From assembly GCA_020249045.1 (NCBI GenBank), contig JADCGK010000142.1, forward strand, positions 1 to 42,974: 42,974 bases of DNA. Reading direction: 5' to 3'. This document shows, in pieces, positions 27,347 to 36,245 of this stretch. The translations under genes and the position numbers were made by a program. A model generated the notes under the pieces. That model saw nothing but the letters and a program-made list of their open reading frames with translations, had not been told where the DNA came from and made no database searches. The stretch is from Azospirillum sp. (lineage in GTDB: Bacteria; Pseudomonadota; Alphaproteobacteria; CACIAM-22H2). Each line of letters begins with the position of its first letter. Position 1 is the first letter of the stretch.

Positions 27347-28209
27347 AGGTCGCGGTCGTCGGCGCCACGGGGATGACCGGACGGCGCGTCGTGGGCGCGC
27401 TGGTCGCGCGCGGGCATGCGGTCGTCGCGACCGGCCGCGATCCGGCCAAGCTTGCGGCGCTGGGCGACGGGATCGAATGGCGCATCGGCGATTTCGACCG
27501 GCCCGAAACCCTGCCCAAAGCGCTGGCGGGTGCGGATGCCGTCGCCTATGTCGCGCACGCCAAACACACCAAGCTCGTTCTCGACGCGATGGAGCCGGGG
27601 GTGCGACTGGTCGTCACCGGGTCGACGCGCGTCTTCTCGAAGCTCGAGGATCCGGCGGCACAAGCGGTGCGCGAGGGCTTGGCCGCGTTCGCCGCGACGG
27701 GCCGCAAAGGCCAAGTTTTGCTGCCCGCGATGATCTACGGCGCCAAGGAGGACCGCAATGTCGGCCGCGTGCTGCGCTTCCTCGCGCGGTTTCCGCGCTG
27801 GTGCCCGATCCCCGCGCCGCTGCCCGACGGCGGCCGGCACACGGTCCAACCTATCCATGTCGAGGACGTCGCGGCGTGCGTCGCCGCCGCACTCGAACGG
27901 CCCGAAAACGATGGCCCGCCCATCGTGCTCGCCGGGCCCGAACCGATCGCCTACGCGCGCATGGTGCGCGAGTGCGCGGCGGCCCTGCGCCGGCGCGTCC
28001 TCGTGATCCCCGTACCGGTGCGCGCACTCGCCTTGCTCGCGCGCGCGATGGCAAGATTGGGTCTGAAGCCGCCGTTCGACGCCAAGGAACTGACGCGCGC
28101 GGCCGAGGACAAGGCCTTCGACATCGCCCCGATGCGCGAACGATTGGGCGTGATCCCGCGCCCCTTCGCCGACGGCGTCGCCGCCAAAGTCATCCGCGGC
28201 GATTTCTGA
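27343..28209 (+). CDS. NAD(P)-binding NmrA/atypical SDR family protein (GTG start)
   Basis: KVAVVGATGMTGRRVVGALVARGHAVVATGRDPAKLAALGDGIEWRIGDFDRPETL...RHTVQPIHVEDVAACVAAAL; GTGA overlap with the upstream glycosyltransferase. Confidence 0.9.
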   Translation: MKVAVVGATGMTGRRVVGALVARGHAVVATGRDPAKLAALGDGIEWRIGDFDRPETLPKALAGADAVAYVAHAKHTKLVLDAMEPGVRLVVTGSTRVFSKLEDPAAQAVREGLAAFAATGRKGQVLLPAMIYGAKEDRNVGRVLRFLARFPRWCPIPAPLPDGGRHTVQPIHVEDVAACVAAALERPENDGPPIVLAGPEPIAYARMVRECAAALRRRVLVIPVPVRALALLARAMARLGLKPPFDAKELTRAAEDKAFDIAPMRERLGVIPRPFADGVAAKVIRGDF

Positions 28210-28926
28210 TCATTCCCCGCCGGCGACGGTCAGGATGGCGCCGGTCGTGTAGGAACTGCGCGGCCCCGCGAGGAAGACGATCGCCGCGGCGATCTCGGAA
28301 GGCGCGGCGGCACGGCCCATCGGCACGCGCGCGGCACGCGCTTGGAAGGCGGTGCGGTCCGGATCGTCGGCCCAACGGTTCAGATCGGTATCGACGAAGC
28401 CCGGCCGGACGGCGTTGACCCGGATGCCGAACGGAGCACCCGCCTTCGCGAAATTGCGCGTGGCTTGTTCGAGGCCCGCTTTGGCGACCGCGTAGACGGC
28501 CAAGCGCGGCGAGGCGGCGCGCGCGGTCACGTAGCTCGACACGTTGACGATCGACCCTGCTTTCGCCGCCGTCATCGCGGGCCATGCGGCGCGGATCAAC
28601 GCGACCGGCGCGTCGAGATTGAGCGCCATCGTCGCTTCGCGGATGGCGGGATCGTAGGGATCCCCGCCGCGCCCCGGCACGCCGCCCGCGTTGTTGACCA
28701 GCACGTCGATGCCGCCCGCCCAATCGAGGAAACGGGCCATCAGATCGCCGGGCCCGCGCGCGAGATCGGCCGCGAACGTCTTCGCATCGCCGCAGCGCGC
28801 GGCGACGGCCCGCGCCGCGGCCTCGTCGGCGTTGTAGTGGATGCCCACGCGCGCGCCCTGGGCCGCGAACAGCGCCGCGCACGCCGCCCCGATCCCGCGC
28901 GAAGCGCCGGTCACCAGCACCTTCAT
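28210..28926 (-). CDS. Short-chain dehydrogenase/reductase
   Basis: MKVLVTGASRGIGAACAALFAAQGARVGIHYN...IDVLVNNAGG...GSIVNVSSYVTARAASPRLAVYAVAKAGLEQATRNFA...RVNAVRPGFVDTD: intact S-YxxxK. Confidence 0.94.
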   Translation of the reverse strand: MKVLVTGASRGIGAACAALFAAQGARVGIHYNADEAAARAVAARCGDAKTFAADLARGPGDLMARFLDWAGGIDVLVNNAGGVPGRGGDPYDPAIREATMALNLDAPVALIRAAWPAMTAAKAGSIVNVSSYVTARAASPRLAVYAVAKAGLEQATRNFAKAGAPFGIRVNAVRPGFVDTDLNRWADDPDRTAFQARAARVPMGRAAAPSEIAAAIVFLAGPRSSYTTGAILTVAGGE

Positions 28927-29867
28927 GCCGGCCGCCTGACCCGGCCGCCCGCGCGGTAGATCGCCAGCGTGGCCTCGATCCATTCCTCGTGCCGCCACAA
29001 AACGCCCGCCTTGGCCTGAAGGTAAGCCGCGTGCGCGGCCGAGATCGGCCCCACGCCGAACAGCTTGCGCCCGCGCTTCCACGCGCGATCCGCGCAGCAC
29101 CGGAACGCCGCCAGCCGCGCTGCGCGCGCCAATTCCGGATGATCGCGCAAGAACAGCAACGCCGTCAAAGTCTCGTCGTGGAGGATTTGCGCTTGGTTCT
29201 TCATCAAGCGGCCGGGTTCGTCGGCGGGCCCGAGGCACACGACGTGATCGAACACGCCGATGCGCGCGCCCGGCACGGCCGCAACGCGCGGGCAAATCCC
29301 CTGGTCCTGGATGAACACCCGCTCGTCGCAGCCGCCCGCGGCGAGGAACAGCGCGCGCGCGACGAGCAGGTTCGAAGCGCCCGATTGGCACGTCGCCAAC
29401 GCGTCGGTCACCGGATCGGCGAAGACGCGCGTGCGCAACTCCGCAGGCGGCGGGGCGAAGCGCGGACCTTCCGGCCCGTACCAATCCATGCCGCCATAGA
29501 CGAGGCCGAGATCGTGCCGTGCGGCTTCGCCGGCCAGCACGCGAAGGGCGAAGGGCGCCAGAATATCGTCCGCATCGACGAGCTTGAGCCACGGCTGGGT
29601 GGCTTCGCGCGCCCCGCGATTGGTCGCGGGGCCCGGGCCGGCATTGGCTTGCGAGACGATTTTGGCGGTCGTCAGCCCCCGCTCGGCGATCAAGCGGCGC
29701 AGCAACTCGCCCGACCCGTCGGTCGAACCGTCGTCGACGAACACGATTTCGGCCGGCGGCCCCCCTTCCTGGGCCAGCAATGCGTCCAGACAGGCGGCCA
29801 GATACGGCGCCTTGTTGAAGACCGTGACGACGCAAGCGACCGGGAATTCGCGGGACGTTCGGTCCAT
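28923..29867 (-). CDS. Glycosyltransferase family 2 protein
   Basis: VACVVTVFNKAPYLAACLDALLAQEGGPPAEIVFVDDGSTDGSGELLRRLI...VSQANAGPGPATNRGAREATQPWLKLVDADDILAP. Confidence 0.93.
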   Translation of the reverse strand: MDRTSREFPVACVVTVFNKAPYLAACLDALLAQEGGPPAEIVFVDDGSTDGSGELLRRLIAERGLTTAKIVSQANAGPGPATNRGAREATQPWLKLVDADDILAPFALRVLAGEAARHDLGLVYGGMDWYGPEGPRFAPPPAELRTRVFADPVTDALATCQSGASNLLVARALFLAAGGCDERVFIQDQGICPRVAAVPGARIGVFDHVVCLGPADEPGRLMKNQAQILHDETLTALLFLRDHPELARAARLAAFRCCADRAWKRGRKLFGVGPISAAHAAYLQAKAGVLWRHEEWIEATLAIYRAGGRVRRPA

Positions 29868-30009
29868 GGGCGATCCTTAAGCGGGACCCGGCCACCCCGC
29901 AAGCCCCTCGAAAACAAAGCCGTTCTGGACTGCGACCCGGCGGCGGATTAGATAGGGGCATTCCCGCGTTGATCGGGGGTCCCCTTTTCGTATCCGGGAA
30001 CCCTGGTCC

Positions 30010-31536
30010 ATGCCCTTCGATCCGCCGCCCAATCTCCGTGAAGATCTCCGAAAGGTCGCGTCCGTGCCGTTCGTTTCGCCCATCGCCGACCTTCTGGTGA
30101 AAGACAGCGAATCTTTGGCCGACGCCCTCGCCCGGCTCGACGCCGGCGGTGCGGCCGCGCTGTTCGTCGTGGACGCCGAGGACCGGCTGCAAGGGCGCAT
30201 CGGCCCCGCGGAAATCGCCGCCGCGCTCGCGCGCGGCCAGGGCACCGAATTGCGCGTGGGTGCCGCGATGATCCCGGACGCGGGCGGTCTCGCCGCCGAC
30301 CTGCCCGAAGACGAACTCGCCCGGCGCGCCAAGGAAGGCACCATCGCGCTGGTCGACGAAGAGCGCCGGCCCGTCGGCGTGCGCTCGCCCGCCACCGCCC
30401 GGCGCGTGCCGATCGCCGAACCGCAACTCGGGGGCAAGGAACTCGAATACGTCACCGAATGCGTGACCACGAATTGGATCTCCAGCCAAGGGTCCTTCGT
30501 GCGCCGCTTCGAGGCGGATTTCGCCAAGCTGCTGGGCGTGCCCCACGCGCTGGCGGTTTCCAACGGCACGGTCGCGTTGCATTTGGCGCTGGCCGCCTAC
30601 GGCATCGGGCCGGGCGACGAAGTCATCGTACCCGATCTGACCTTCGCCGCGACGCTGAACGCCGTGCTCTACACCGGGGCGACGCCCGTGATCGTCGACG
30701 TCGCGGCCGACACCTGGAACATCGATCCGGCGGCGCTGTCCGAGGCGATCACGCCGCGCACCAAGGCGATCATGCCGGTGCATCTTTACGGCCAGCCGGC
30801 GGCGATGGACCCGATCCTGGCGTTGGCGCGCAAGCACAAGCTGATCGTCGTCGAAGACGCGGCCGAGGCCGTCGGCGCCGCCCACAAAGGCGTGCCGTGC
30901 GGCGCCATCGGCGATTGCGGCACGTTCAGCTTCTTTTCCAACAAGCTGATCACGACCGGCGAAGGCGGCATGGTCGTGTTCAAGGACGACGCGATCGCCG
31001 CGCGGGCGCGCAAGCTGCGCGACCACGGCATGAACCCGCAGAAGCGCTATTGGCACGACGAAGTCGGCTTCAATTACCGCCTGACGAATCTGCAGGCCGC
31101 GATCGGCTGCGCGCAACTCGAACAGCTCGACGGCTTCCTTGCCCGCAAGAAGGAAATCGCCGCGCATTACTCGCGCCGCTTCGAGGGCGTCGTCGAAATC
31201 GAAACGCCGTCGGTCCTGCCCGGCTTCGACAACTCCTATTGGGTCTATTCGGTGATCCTGGATTGCGCGGGGCTCGGCCTCGCGCGCGACGAGGTCATGG
31301 CGCGGCTGGCGAAGATGGGCGTGGACACGCGCCCGCTGTTCTACTGCATGCACGAAATGCCGCCCTACAAGGCCTACGCCGGCAACCGGGCCTTCCCGGT
31401 GGCAAGCCGCCTGTCGGAGAACGGCCTGTCGCTGCCCTCCTCCACGGCCATCACCGCGGCCGAGCTCGACCACGTCGCCGACGCGTTGCTGTCGCTCGTG
31501 CGCACGCGCAAGCTGGCGCGCGCCCTGGTTTCGTGA
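30010..31536 (+). CDS. DegT/DnrJ/EryC1-type aminotransferase (perosamine-synthase-like) with N-terminal CBS-like region
   Basis: N-terminal ~130 aa: ADLLVKDSESLADALARLDAGGAAALFVVDAEDRLQGRIGPAEIAAAL...LARRAKEGTIALVDEERRPVGV (CBS-like); then IAEPQLGGKELEYVTECVTTNWISSQGSFVRRFEADFAKLLGVPHALAVSNGTVALHLAL...GTFSFFSNKLITTGEGGMVV (PLP lysine motif). Confidence 0.9.
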   Translation: MPFDPPPNLREDLRKVASVPFVSPIADLLVKDSESLADALARLDAGGAAALFVVDAEDRLQGRIGPAEIAAALARGQGTELRVGAAMIPDAGGLAADLPEDELARRAKEGTIALVDEERRPVGVRSPATARRVPIAEPQLGGKELEYVTECVTTNWISSQGSFVRRFEADFAKLLGVPHALAVSNGTVALHLALAAYGIGPGDEVIVPDLTFAATLNAVLYTGATPVIVDVAADTWNIDPAALSEAITPRTKAIMPVHLYGQPAAMDPILALARKHKLIVVEDAAEAVGAAHKGVPCGAIGDCGTFSFFSNKLITTGEGGMVVFKDDAIAARARKLRDHGMNPQKRYWHDEVGFNYRLTNLQAAIGCAQLEQLDGFLARKKEIAAHYSRRFEGVVEIETPSVLPGFDNSYWVYSVILDCAGLGLARDEVMARLAKMGVDTRPLFYCMHEMPPYKAYAGNRAFPVASRLSENGLSLPSSTAITAAELDHVADALLSLVRTRKLARALVS

Positions 31537-32693
31537 GGGCGCGGGCCGGCTTCCTGGCCTTGGCGCTCGCGGGCGGTTTCGCCGCCCCGATCGCCGTCGT
31601 CGCCCCCAACGGCCTTGCGCCGCTGCTGATCGTTTGCGGCGCGTTCGCGCTGTTCGCGCGCGCGTGGCCCGGCGGACGCTGGGTCGCGGGTGTCGCGGCC
31701 TTCCTCGCCTACGCGCTGCTGTCGCTCGTTTGGGCCATCGACCGGGGCGAGGCGCTCGACGGCTGGCTGCGCATCGCGGGCTCGGCCGTGTTGGGCCTCG
31801 CGCTGGTCGGTGCCGCGCGCGATCTGGACGATGCCGCGCGCGCGCGTCTGGAAACCTGGTTGATCGGCGGCACCCTCGCCGCACTCGTCCTGCTCGGCGC
31901 GCAACTGGCCAGCGAACGGATCTGGACGCGCGAAACCTCCTTCGCCGCCGCATGGCATGGGCCGGAAACGAATTTCTGGGCGCTGTTCAACCGATCCGTC
32001 GCCGTACTCGCGGCGTTGCTGCCGCTGGCCGCCCTGGCCGCGTGGCGCCGGCGCGGCGCGGGTGCTGCGGCGGTTCTGTTCGCGGCCGGGCTTTATCTGA
32101 TCTTCAATTTCAACAGCCGGGGTGCGGAACTCGCCATTCTCGCGGGCCTCGCGGGCGGCGGCTTCGCGGCCCTATGGGCGCGCGGGCGCACGGTGCTCGC
32201 CGCCGGGTTCGCGGCCCTCGTGCTGGCCGCACCGTTGATCGCCGCGTTGCCGGTATTCGACGAATGGGCGCAAGACCGCGCGCTGGGCTCGTCGGTGTTC
32301 CACCGCGCCGCGATCTGGAGCTTCGCCGCCGACCGGATCGCCGAGCATCCGCTTTTGGGTTGGGGCTTGCACGCCGCGCGCGCGATCCCGGGCGCCAAAC
32401 ATCAATTCGTCCCGGGCGCCGAGTTGATGCCGCTGCATCCGCATAACTTCGCGCTGCAGCTTTGGCTCGAATTGGGACTGATCGGCGCGCTGGCCGGAGC
32501 GGCCGCCTCGGCCGGCTTGGCGCGCGCCATCGCCGGAGACGCGATCACGCGCGCGGCACTCGCCGCATGCCTATGCGCGGCGTTCGCGGTCGCCAGCGTC
32601 GGCTACGGCCTATGGCAAGGCTGGTGGATGGGCGCTTTGTGGCTGTTCGCGGCCCTCGCTGCCGCGCTGGCGCCGAAACCCGGCGGATGCTAG
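31533..32693 (+). CDS. O-antigen ligase / Wzy-like polytopic membrane protein (GTG start)
   Basis: Repeated TM segments, ESS-like FNFNSRGAELAILAGLAG, HPLLGWGLHAARAIPGAKHQFVPGAELMPLHPHNFALQLWLELGLIGAL typical of the O-antigen ligase family. Confidence 0.88.
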   Translation: MRARAGFLALALAGGFAAPIAVVAPNGLAPLLIVCGAFALFARAWPGGRWVAGVAAFLAYALLSLVWAIDRGEALDGWLRIAGSAVLGLALVGAARDLDDAARARLETWLIGGTLAALVLLGAQLASERIWTRETSFAAAWHGPETNFWALFNRSVAVLAALLPLAALAAWRRRGAGAAAVLFAAGLYLIFNFNSRGAELAILAGLAGGGFAALWARGRTVLAAGFAALVLAAPLIAALPVFDEWAQDRALGSSVFHRAAIWSFAADRIAEHPLLGWGLHAARAIPGAKHQFVPGAELMPLHPHNFALQLWLELGLIGALAGAAASAGLARAIAGDAITRAALAACLCAAFAVASVGYGLWQGWWMGALWLFAALAAALAPKPGGC

Positions 32694-32698
32694 ACGCC

Positions 32699-32724
32699 TC
32701 GGCGAAGGGGAGGGACTTCGCCGA
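32699..32724 (+). promoter_or_regulatory. purH leader hairpin TCGGCGAAG-GGGAGGGA-CTTCGCCGA with the SD in the loop
   Basis: Perfect 9-bp stem; loop GGGAGGGA (32708-32715) carries the SD-like sequence; the 3' arm ends on the A of ATG 32724. Confidence 0.65.
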
Positions 32725-34301
32725 TGCCGTCCGTCAAAATCCGCCGCGCCGTTCTATCCGTTTCCGACAAAACCGGTCTGGTCGATTTCGCCCGCGCGCT
32801 GGCGCGCCACGGCGTCGAATTGCTGTCCACGGGCGGAACCGCGAAGGCGCTGGCCGAGGCGGGGCTGACGGTGATCGACGTCGGCACGCATACCGGCTTC
32901 CCCGAGATGATGGACGGCCGGGTCAAGACGCTGCACCCGACGATCCATGGCGGCATCCTCGCGCGGCGGGACGTGGCCGACCACGTCGCCGCGATGGCCG
33001 CGCACCAGATCGCCCCCATCGATCTGGTGGTCGTGAACCTTTACCCCTTCGAAGCGACGGTCGCCAAAGGATCGAGCGAAGCGGATTGCGTCGAGAACAT
33101 CGACATCGGCGGGCCGGCGATGATCCGGTCGGCGGCGAAGAATCATGAATCGGTCGTCGTGGTGGTGGACGCGGCGCAATACGCCGATCTGATCGCGGCG
33201 ATGGACGCGCAAGACGGGGCGACCGACCTTGCGCTGCGCAAGCGCTTCGCGGCGGCGGCATACGCGCGCACCGCCGCCTACGACACGGCGATTGCGACAT
33301 GGTTCGCGGGGCGTCTGGGCACGGCGTTCCCCGCGCGGCTGGGCGTTGCGGGCACGCGGCGGCAGGAATTGCGCTACGGCGAGAACCCGCACCAAGCGGC
33401 GGCGTTCTACACGGACGGATCGAACCGCCCCGGAATCGCGACCGCCGCGCAGATCCAGGGCAAGGAACTCTCCTACAACAACCTCAACGACACCGACGCC
33501 GCCTTCGAAGCCGCGGCCGAATTCGACGGGCCCGCGTGCGTGATCGTCAAGCACGCCAATCCGTGCGGCGTGGCGCTGGGTGCCGATCCGCACGCGGCCT
33601 ATCTGAAGGCGCTGGCGTGCGATCCGGTGTCCGCCTTCGGCGGGATCGTCGCCTTCAACCGGGCGCTGACGGCCGCCGCCGCCGCCGAGATCGCCAAGAT
33701 CTTCGTCGAAGTGATCGTCGCCCCCGACGCCGAACCCAAGGCGCGCGAGATCCTCGCGGGCAAAAAGAATCTGCGCTTGCTGCTGACCGGCGGCGTGCCC
33801 GATCCGGCGGCACCCGGCCTGTCGGTCAAGACGCTGGCGGGCGGCTTCCTCGCGCAATCGCGCGACGCGGGCCGCGTGGGCCTCGCCGACCTCAAGGTCG
33901 TGACCAAGCGCGCCCCCACGCCCGCCGAACTCGAAGACATGCTGTTCGCCTTTCGCGTCGCCAAACACGTGAAGTCGAACGCGATCGTCTACGCGAAGGG
34001 CGGCGCCACCGTGGGCATCGGCGCCGGCCAGATGAGCCGCGTCGATTCCTCGCGCATCGCCGCGTGGAAGGCGGCCGAAGCGGCCAAGGCCGCGGGCGAA
34101 GCGGCGACCCGCGCGATGGGCTCCGTGGTCGCGTCGGACGCGTTCTTTCCGTTCGCCGACGGCTTGCTGGCGGCGGCCGAGGCCGGCGCCACCGCCGTGA
34201 TCCAGCCCGGCGGTTCGATGCGCGACGCCGAGGTGATCGCCGCGGCCGACGAGAAGGGCCTGGCGATGGTCTTCACCGGGATGCGCCACTTCCGGCATTG
34301 A
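32724..34301 (+). CDS. purH: Bifunctional AICAR formyltransferase / IMP cyclohydrolase
   Basis: [78 protein letters not shown]...[14 protein letters not shown]...[11 protein letters not shown]. Confidence 0.97.
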   Translation: MPSVKIRRAVLSVSDKTGLVDFARALARHGVELLSTGGTAKALAEAGLTVIDVGTHTGFPEMMDGRVKTLHPTIHGGILARRDVADHVAAMAAHQIAPIDLVVVNLYPFEATVAKGSSEADCVENIDIGGPAMIRSAAKNHESVVVVVDAAQYADLIAAMDAQDGATDLALRKRFAAAAYARTAAYDTAIATWFAGRLGTAFPARLGVAGTRRQELRYGENPHQAAAFYTDGSNRPGIATAAQIQGKELSYNNLNDTDAAFEAAAEFDGPACVIVKHANPCGVALGADPHAAYLKALACDPVSAFGGIVAFNRALTAAAAAEIAKIFVEVIVAPDAEPKAREILAGKKNLRLLLTGGVPDPAAPGLSVKTLAGGFLAQSRDAGRVGLADLKVVTKRAPTPAELEDMLFAFRVAKHVKSNAIVYAKGGATVGIGAGQMSRVDSSRIAAWKAAEAAKAAGEAATRAMGSVVASDAFFPFADGLLAAAEAGATAVIQPGGSMRDAEVIAAADEKGLAMVFTGMRHFRH

Positions 34302-34332
34302 GGCCGGGGACGATTGTAAGCGTGCGCGCGCG

Positions 34333-34373
34333 GGCGAATCGGTCTATGCCTTTTTCACGATGACCAATTCGCC
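34333..34373. repeat. Inverted repeat GGCGAATCGGTC-N17-GACCAATTCGCC upstream of the PhyH gene
   Basis: 12-bp arms with one mismatch (C34340 opposite A34366), 17-nt spacer, ending 17 nt before ATG 34391. Confidence 0.7.
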
Positions 34374-34390
34374 GCGTTCGCGCTGAAGCC

Positions 34391-35203
34391 ATGGAATTCG
34401 CCGCCGCCGAGCCGGAAAAAATCGCCGCGGAGATCCGCCGGACAGGCTCGGCCGTCGTCCGCGGCGCGTGGCGGCCTGAATCCCTGACGCCGTTCCGGAC
34501 GGCCATCGCCAATTACGTCCAGGTCCGGCGCGCGCGCGCGCGCACGGCCGATGCGCGCCCGCTGGACCGCATGCTCGACACGCATGGCGCCGGGACTGCG
34601 CGGATGATGGCCAACGAAAGATACTGGACGGACGAAGACTTCAAGAATCTCTTCGTGGGCAGCATCTATTCGCGGATTTGCGCGGCCTATTTCGACGGCA
34701 GCGAGCTGCGCATGTCCATGGATCGGAACGGTTTCCGGATTCACGATCCGGCGGTGTCGGAGAAATCCTTCATCCCCTACCATCAGGACAGCTACACCCA
34801 GGATCATCGGGTCAAGTCGGTGCTGAATTGCTGGACGCCGCTCGATCCCGCGGGCGTCGACGCGCCGGGGCTCGAGGTCGTCCGCAATCCCTGCCGGCCC
34901 GACTTTCCCCGCAAGGAATGGGGCCTGGCCAGCGCCAACGCCGCCTACGACCGGATCACGATCGAGCGCGAGCGGATCGTGGCCGAATACGGGGAATGCT
35001 TCGCCGCGCCCGCGCTGGCGGTCGGCGATTGCCTGATCTTCTCCGAGCACGTCATCCATCGGACCTACGTCACGCCGGGCATGACGAAACCCCGGATCAA
35101 CCTCGAGTTCCGCGTCTTCGCCCGCAACGTGTGCGTGGCCGTACCGGGTCTGCCGCCGATCGAGGCCGATACGGTTTCCCTCAGCGAGGAGCAACGTCCA
35201 TGA
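34391..35203 (+). CDS. Phytanoyl-CoA dioxygenase (PhyH)-family Fe(II)/2-oxoglutarate oxygenase
   Basis: Candidate 2-His-1-carboxylate: SFIPYHQDSYTQDHR (HxD) and IFSEHVIHRTYVTPGMTKPRINLEFRVF (distal H and R). Confidence 0.85.
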   Translation: MEFAAAEPEKIAAEIRRTGSAVVRGAWRPESLTPFRTAIANYVQVRRARARTADARPLDRMLDTHGAGTARMMANERYWTDEDFKNLFVGSIYSRICAAYFDGSELRMSMDRNGFRIHDPAVSEKSFIPYHQDSYTQDHRVKSVLNCWTPLDPAGVDAPGLEVVRNPCRPDFPRKEWGLASANAAYDRITIERERIVAEYGECFAAPALAVGDCLIFSEHVIHRTYVTPGMTKPRINLEFRVFARNVCVAVPGLPPIEADTVSLSEEQRP

Positions 35204-35922
35204 CCGATCCCACCGACGCCCTCGTGCAGAAGATCGCGCTCGCCGTGATGCAGACGCAGTGGCAGAACGACCGCGACCTCGCCCATCAGATGTACGCTTT
35301 GGCCGTCCGCGAAAGCGCCGTCTACGCGAACGCCAAAATGCCGACCGCGACGGCCGTTCGCCCCTCCAAATATCCCGGGCCGGGACGCCTCGAGATGCTC
35401 GAACGCGCCTTGGCGATGGTGACCGTCAAGGACGGAAACTACGCCGAGTTCGGCGTCTACAAGGGCGAAACCCTGGCCTTCATCGCCGATCGGATCGACG
35501 CCGTCGCGTACGGCTTCGACTCGTTCCGGGGTCTGTCGGAGGATTGGTTCGTCGACGTCAAGAAGGGCCATTTCGATCTGGGCGGGCACGCGCCGGCGAT
35601 CCGCACGACCCAAGGAAACATCCGATTGGTCAACGGCTACTTCGCCGACACGATTCCGGAGTTCAAGCGCGCCGTCCCCGGCCCGCTCGCCTTCATGCAC
35701 ATCGATTGCGATCTGTACGAGAGCACCAAGGCGATCTTCGAGGGCCTCGGCGACCGCATCGTGCCCGGCACCGTCATCGTTTTCGACGAGTATCTGAACT
35801 ACCCGGGCTGGCAGAACCACGAATACAAGGCGTTCCAGGAATTCTGCGCGGCGAACGGGCGCAGCTACGAATACAAATCGTTCTGTCCGCTGTGGTTCTC
35901 CGTCGCATTGGTGATGACGTGA
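35200..35922 (+). CDS. TylF/MycF-family (macrocin O-methyltransferase-like) SAM methyltransferase
   Basis: RLEMLERALAMVTVKDGNYAEFGVYKGETLAFIADRIDAVAYGFDSFRGLSEDW...GPLAFMHIDCDLYESTKAIFEGLGDRIVPGTVIVFDEYLNYPGWQNHEYKAFQEFC. Confidence 0.9.
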   Translation: MTDPTDALVQKIALAVMQTQWQNDRDLAHQMYALAVRESAVYANAKMPTATAVRPSKYPGPGRLEMLERALAMVTVKDGNYAEFGVYKGETLAFIADRIDAVAYGFDSFRGLSEDWFVDVKKGHFDLGGHAPAIRTTQGNIRLVNGYFADTIPEFKRAVPGPLAFMHIDCDLYESTKAIFEGLGDRIVPGTVIVFDEYLNYPGWQNHEYKAFQEFCAANGRSYEYKSFCPLWFSVALVMT

Positions 35923-35950
35923 GCCGGCCGCGGGCGCCGGGCGCAGCGGT

Positions 35951-36241
35951 CTAGCGCAGCAGCGCTTCGGCGATCCGGGCCCATTCTTCGTCGAGCGATC
36001 CGGTCGCGGCCGGCTTCTTCGCGCGGGCGTACCAGTAGCGCGCGTTGCCCGAATCGCCTTCGACACGGTGCAGATAGGCGTGGACCCAATCGTGGTCCGC
36101 CTCGCCTTCATCCATCTGCGCGAGCTTGTGCGCCGCGTCCCATTGCCCGCGCGCCGCGTGCCACAGCGCTTCGAGCGGGCGCGCCACCCCGCGCGGCGGG
36201 GTGGCGTCGGCGAGCGTCGCGCGGAACTCGGCGAGGGTCAC
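35951..36241 (-). CDS. Small conserved protein of unknown function
   Basis: 96 aa MTLAEFRATLADATPPRGVARPLEALWHAARGQWDAAHKLAQMDEGEADHDWVHAYLHRVEGDSGNARYWYARAKK..., 4 nt after the maeB stop on the same strand. Confidence 0.75.
   Translation of the reverse strand: MTLAEFRATLADATPPRGVARPLEALWHAARGQWDAAHKLAQMDEGEADHDWVHAYLHRVEGDSGNARYWYARAKKPAATGSLDEEWARIAEALLR
36182..36206 (-). repeat. Perfect 11-bp inverted repeat CGCCACCCCGC-GCG-GCGGGGTGGCG in the 5' part of the small ORF downstream of maeB
   Basis: Arms 36182-36192 and 36196-36206, 3-nt loop. Confidence 0.85.
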
Positions 36242-36245
36242 GCGG

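Noticed and set aside
28210-31953. 1247-aa minus-strand ORF covering SDR, GT2 and aminotransferase regions
   Set aside because: The real SDR occupies only the C-terminal part; the rest is antisense or out-of-frame to the aminotransferase, O-antigen ligase and GT2 genes.
32754-34298. 514-aa minus-strand ORF opposite purH
   Set aside because: Shadow ORF; purH motifs on the plus strand are definitive.
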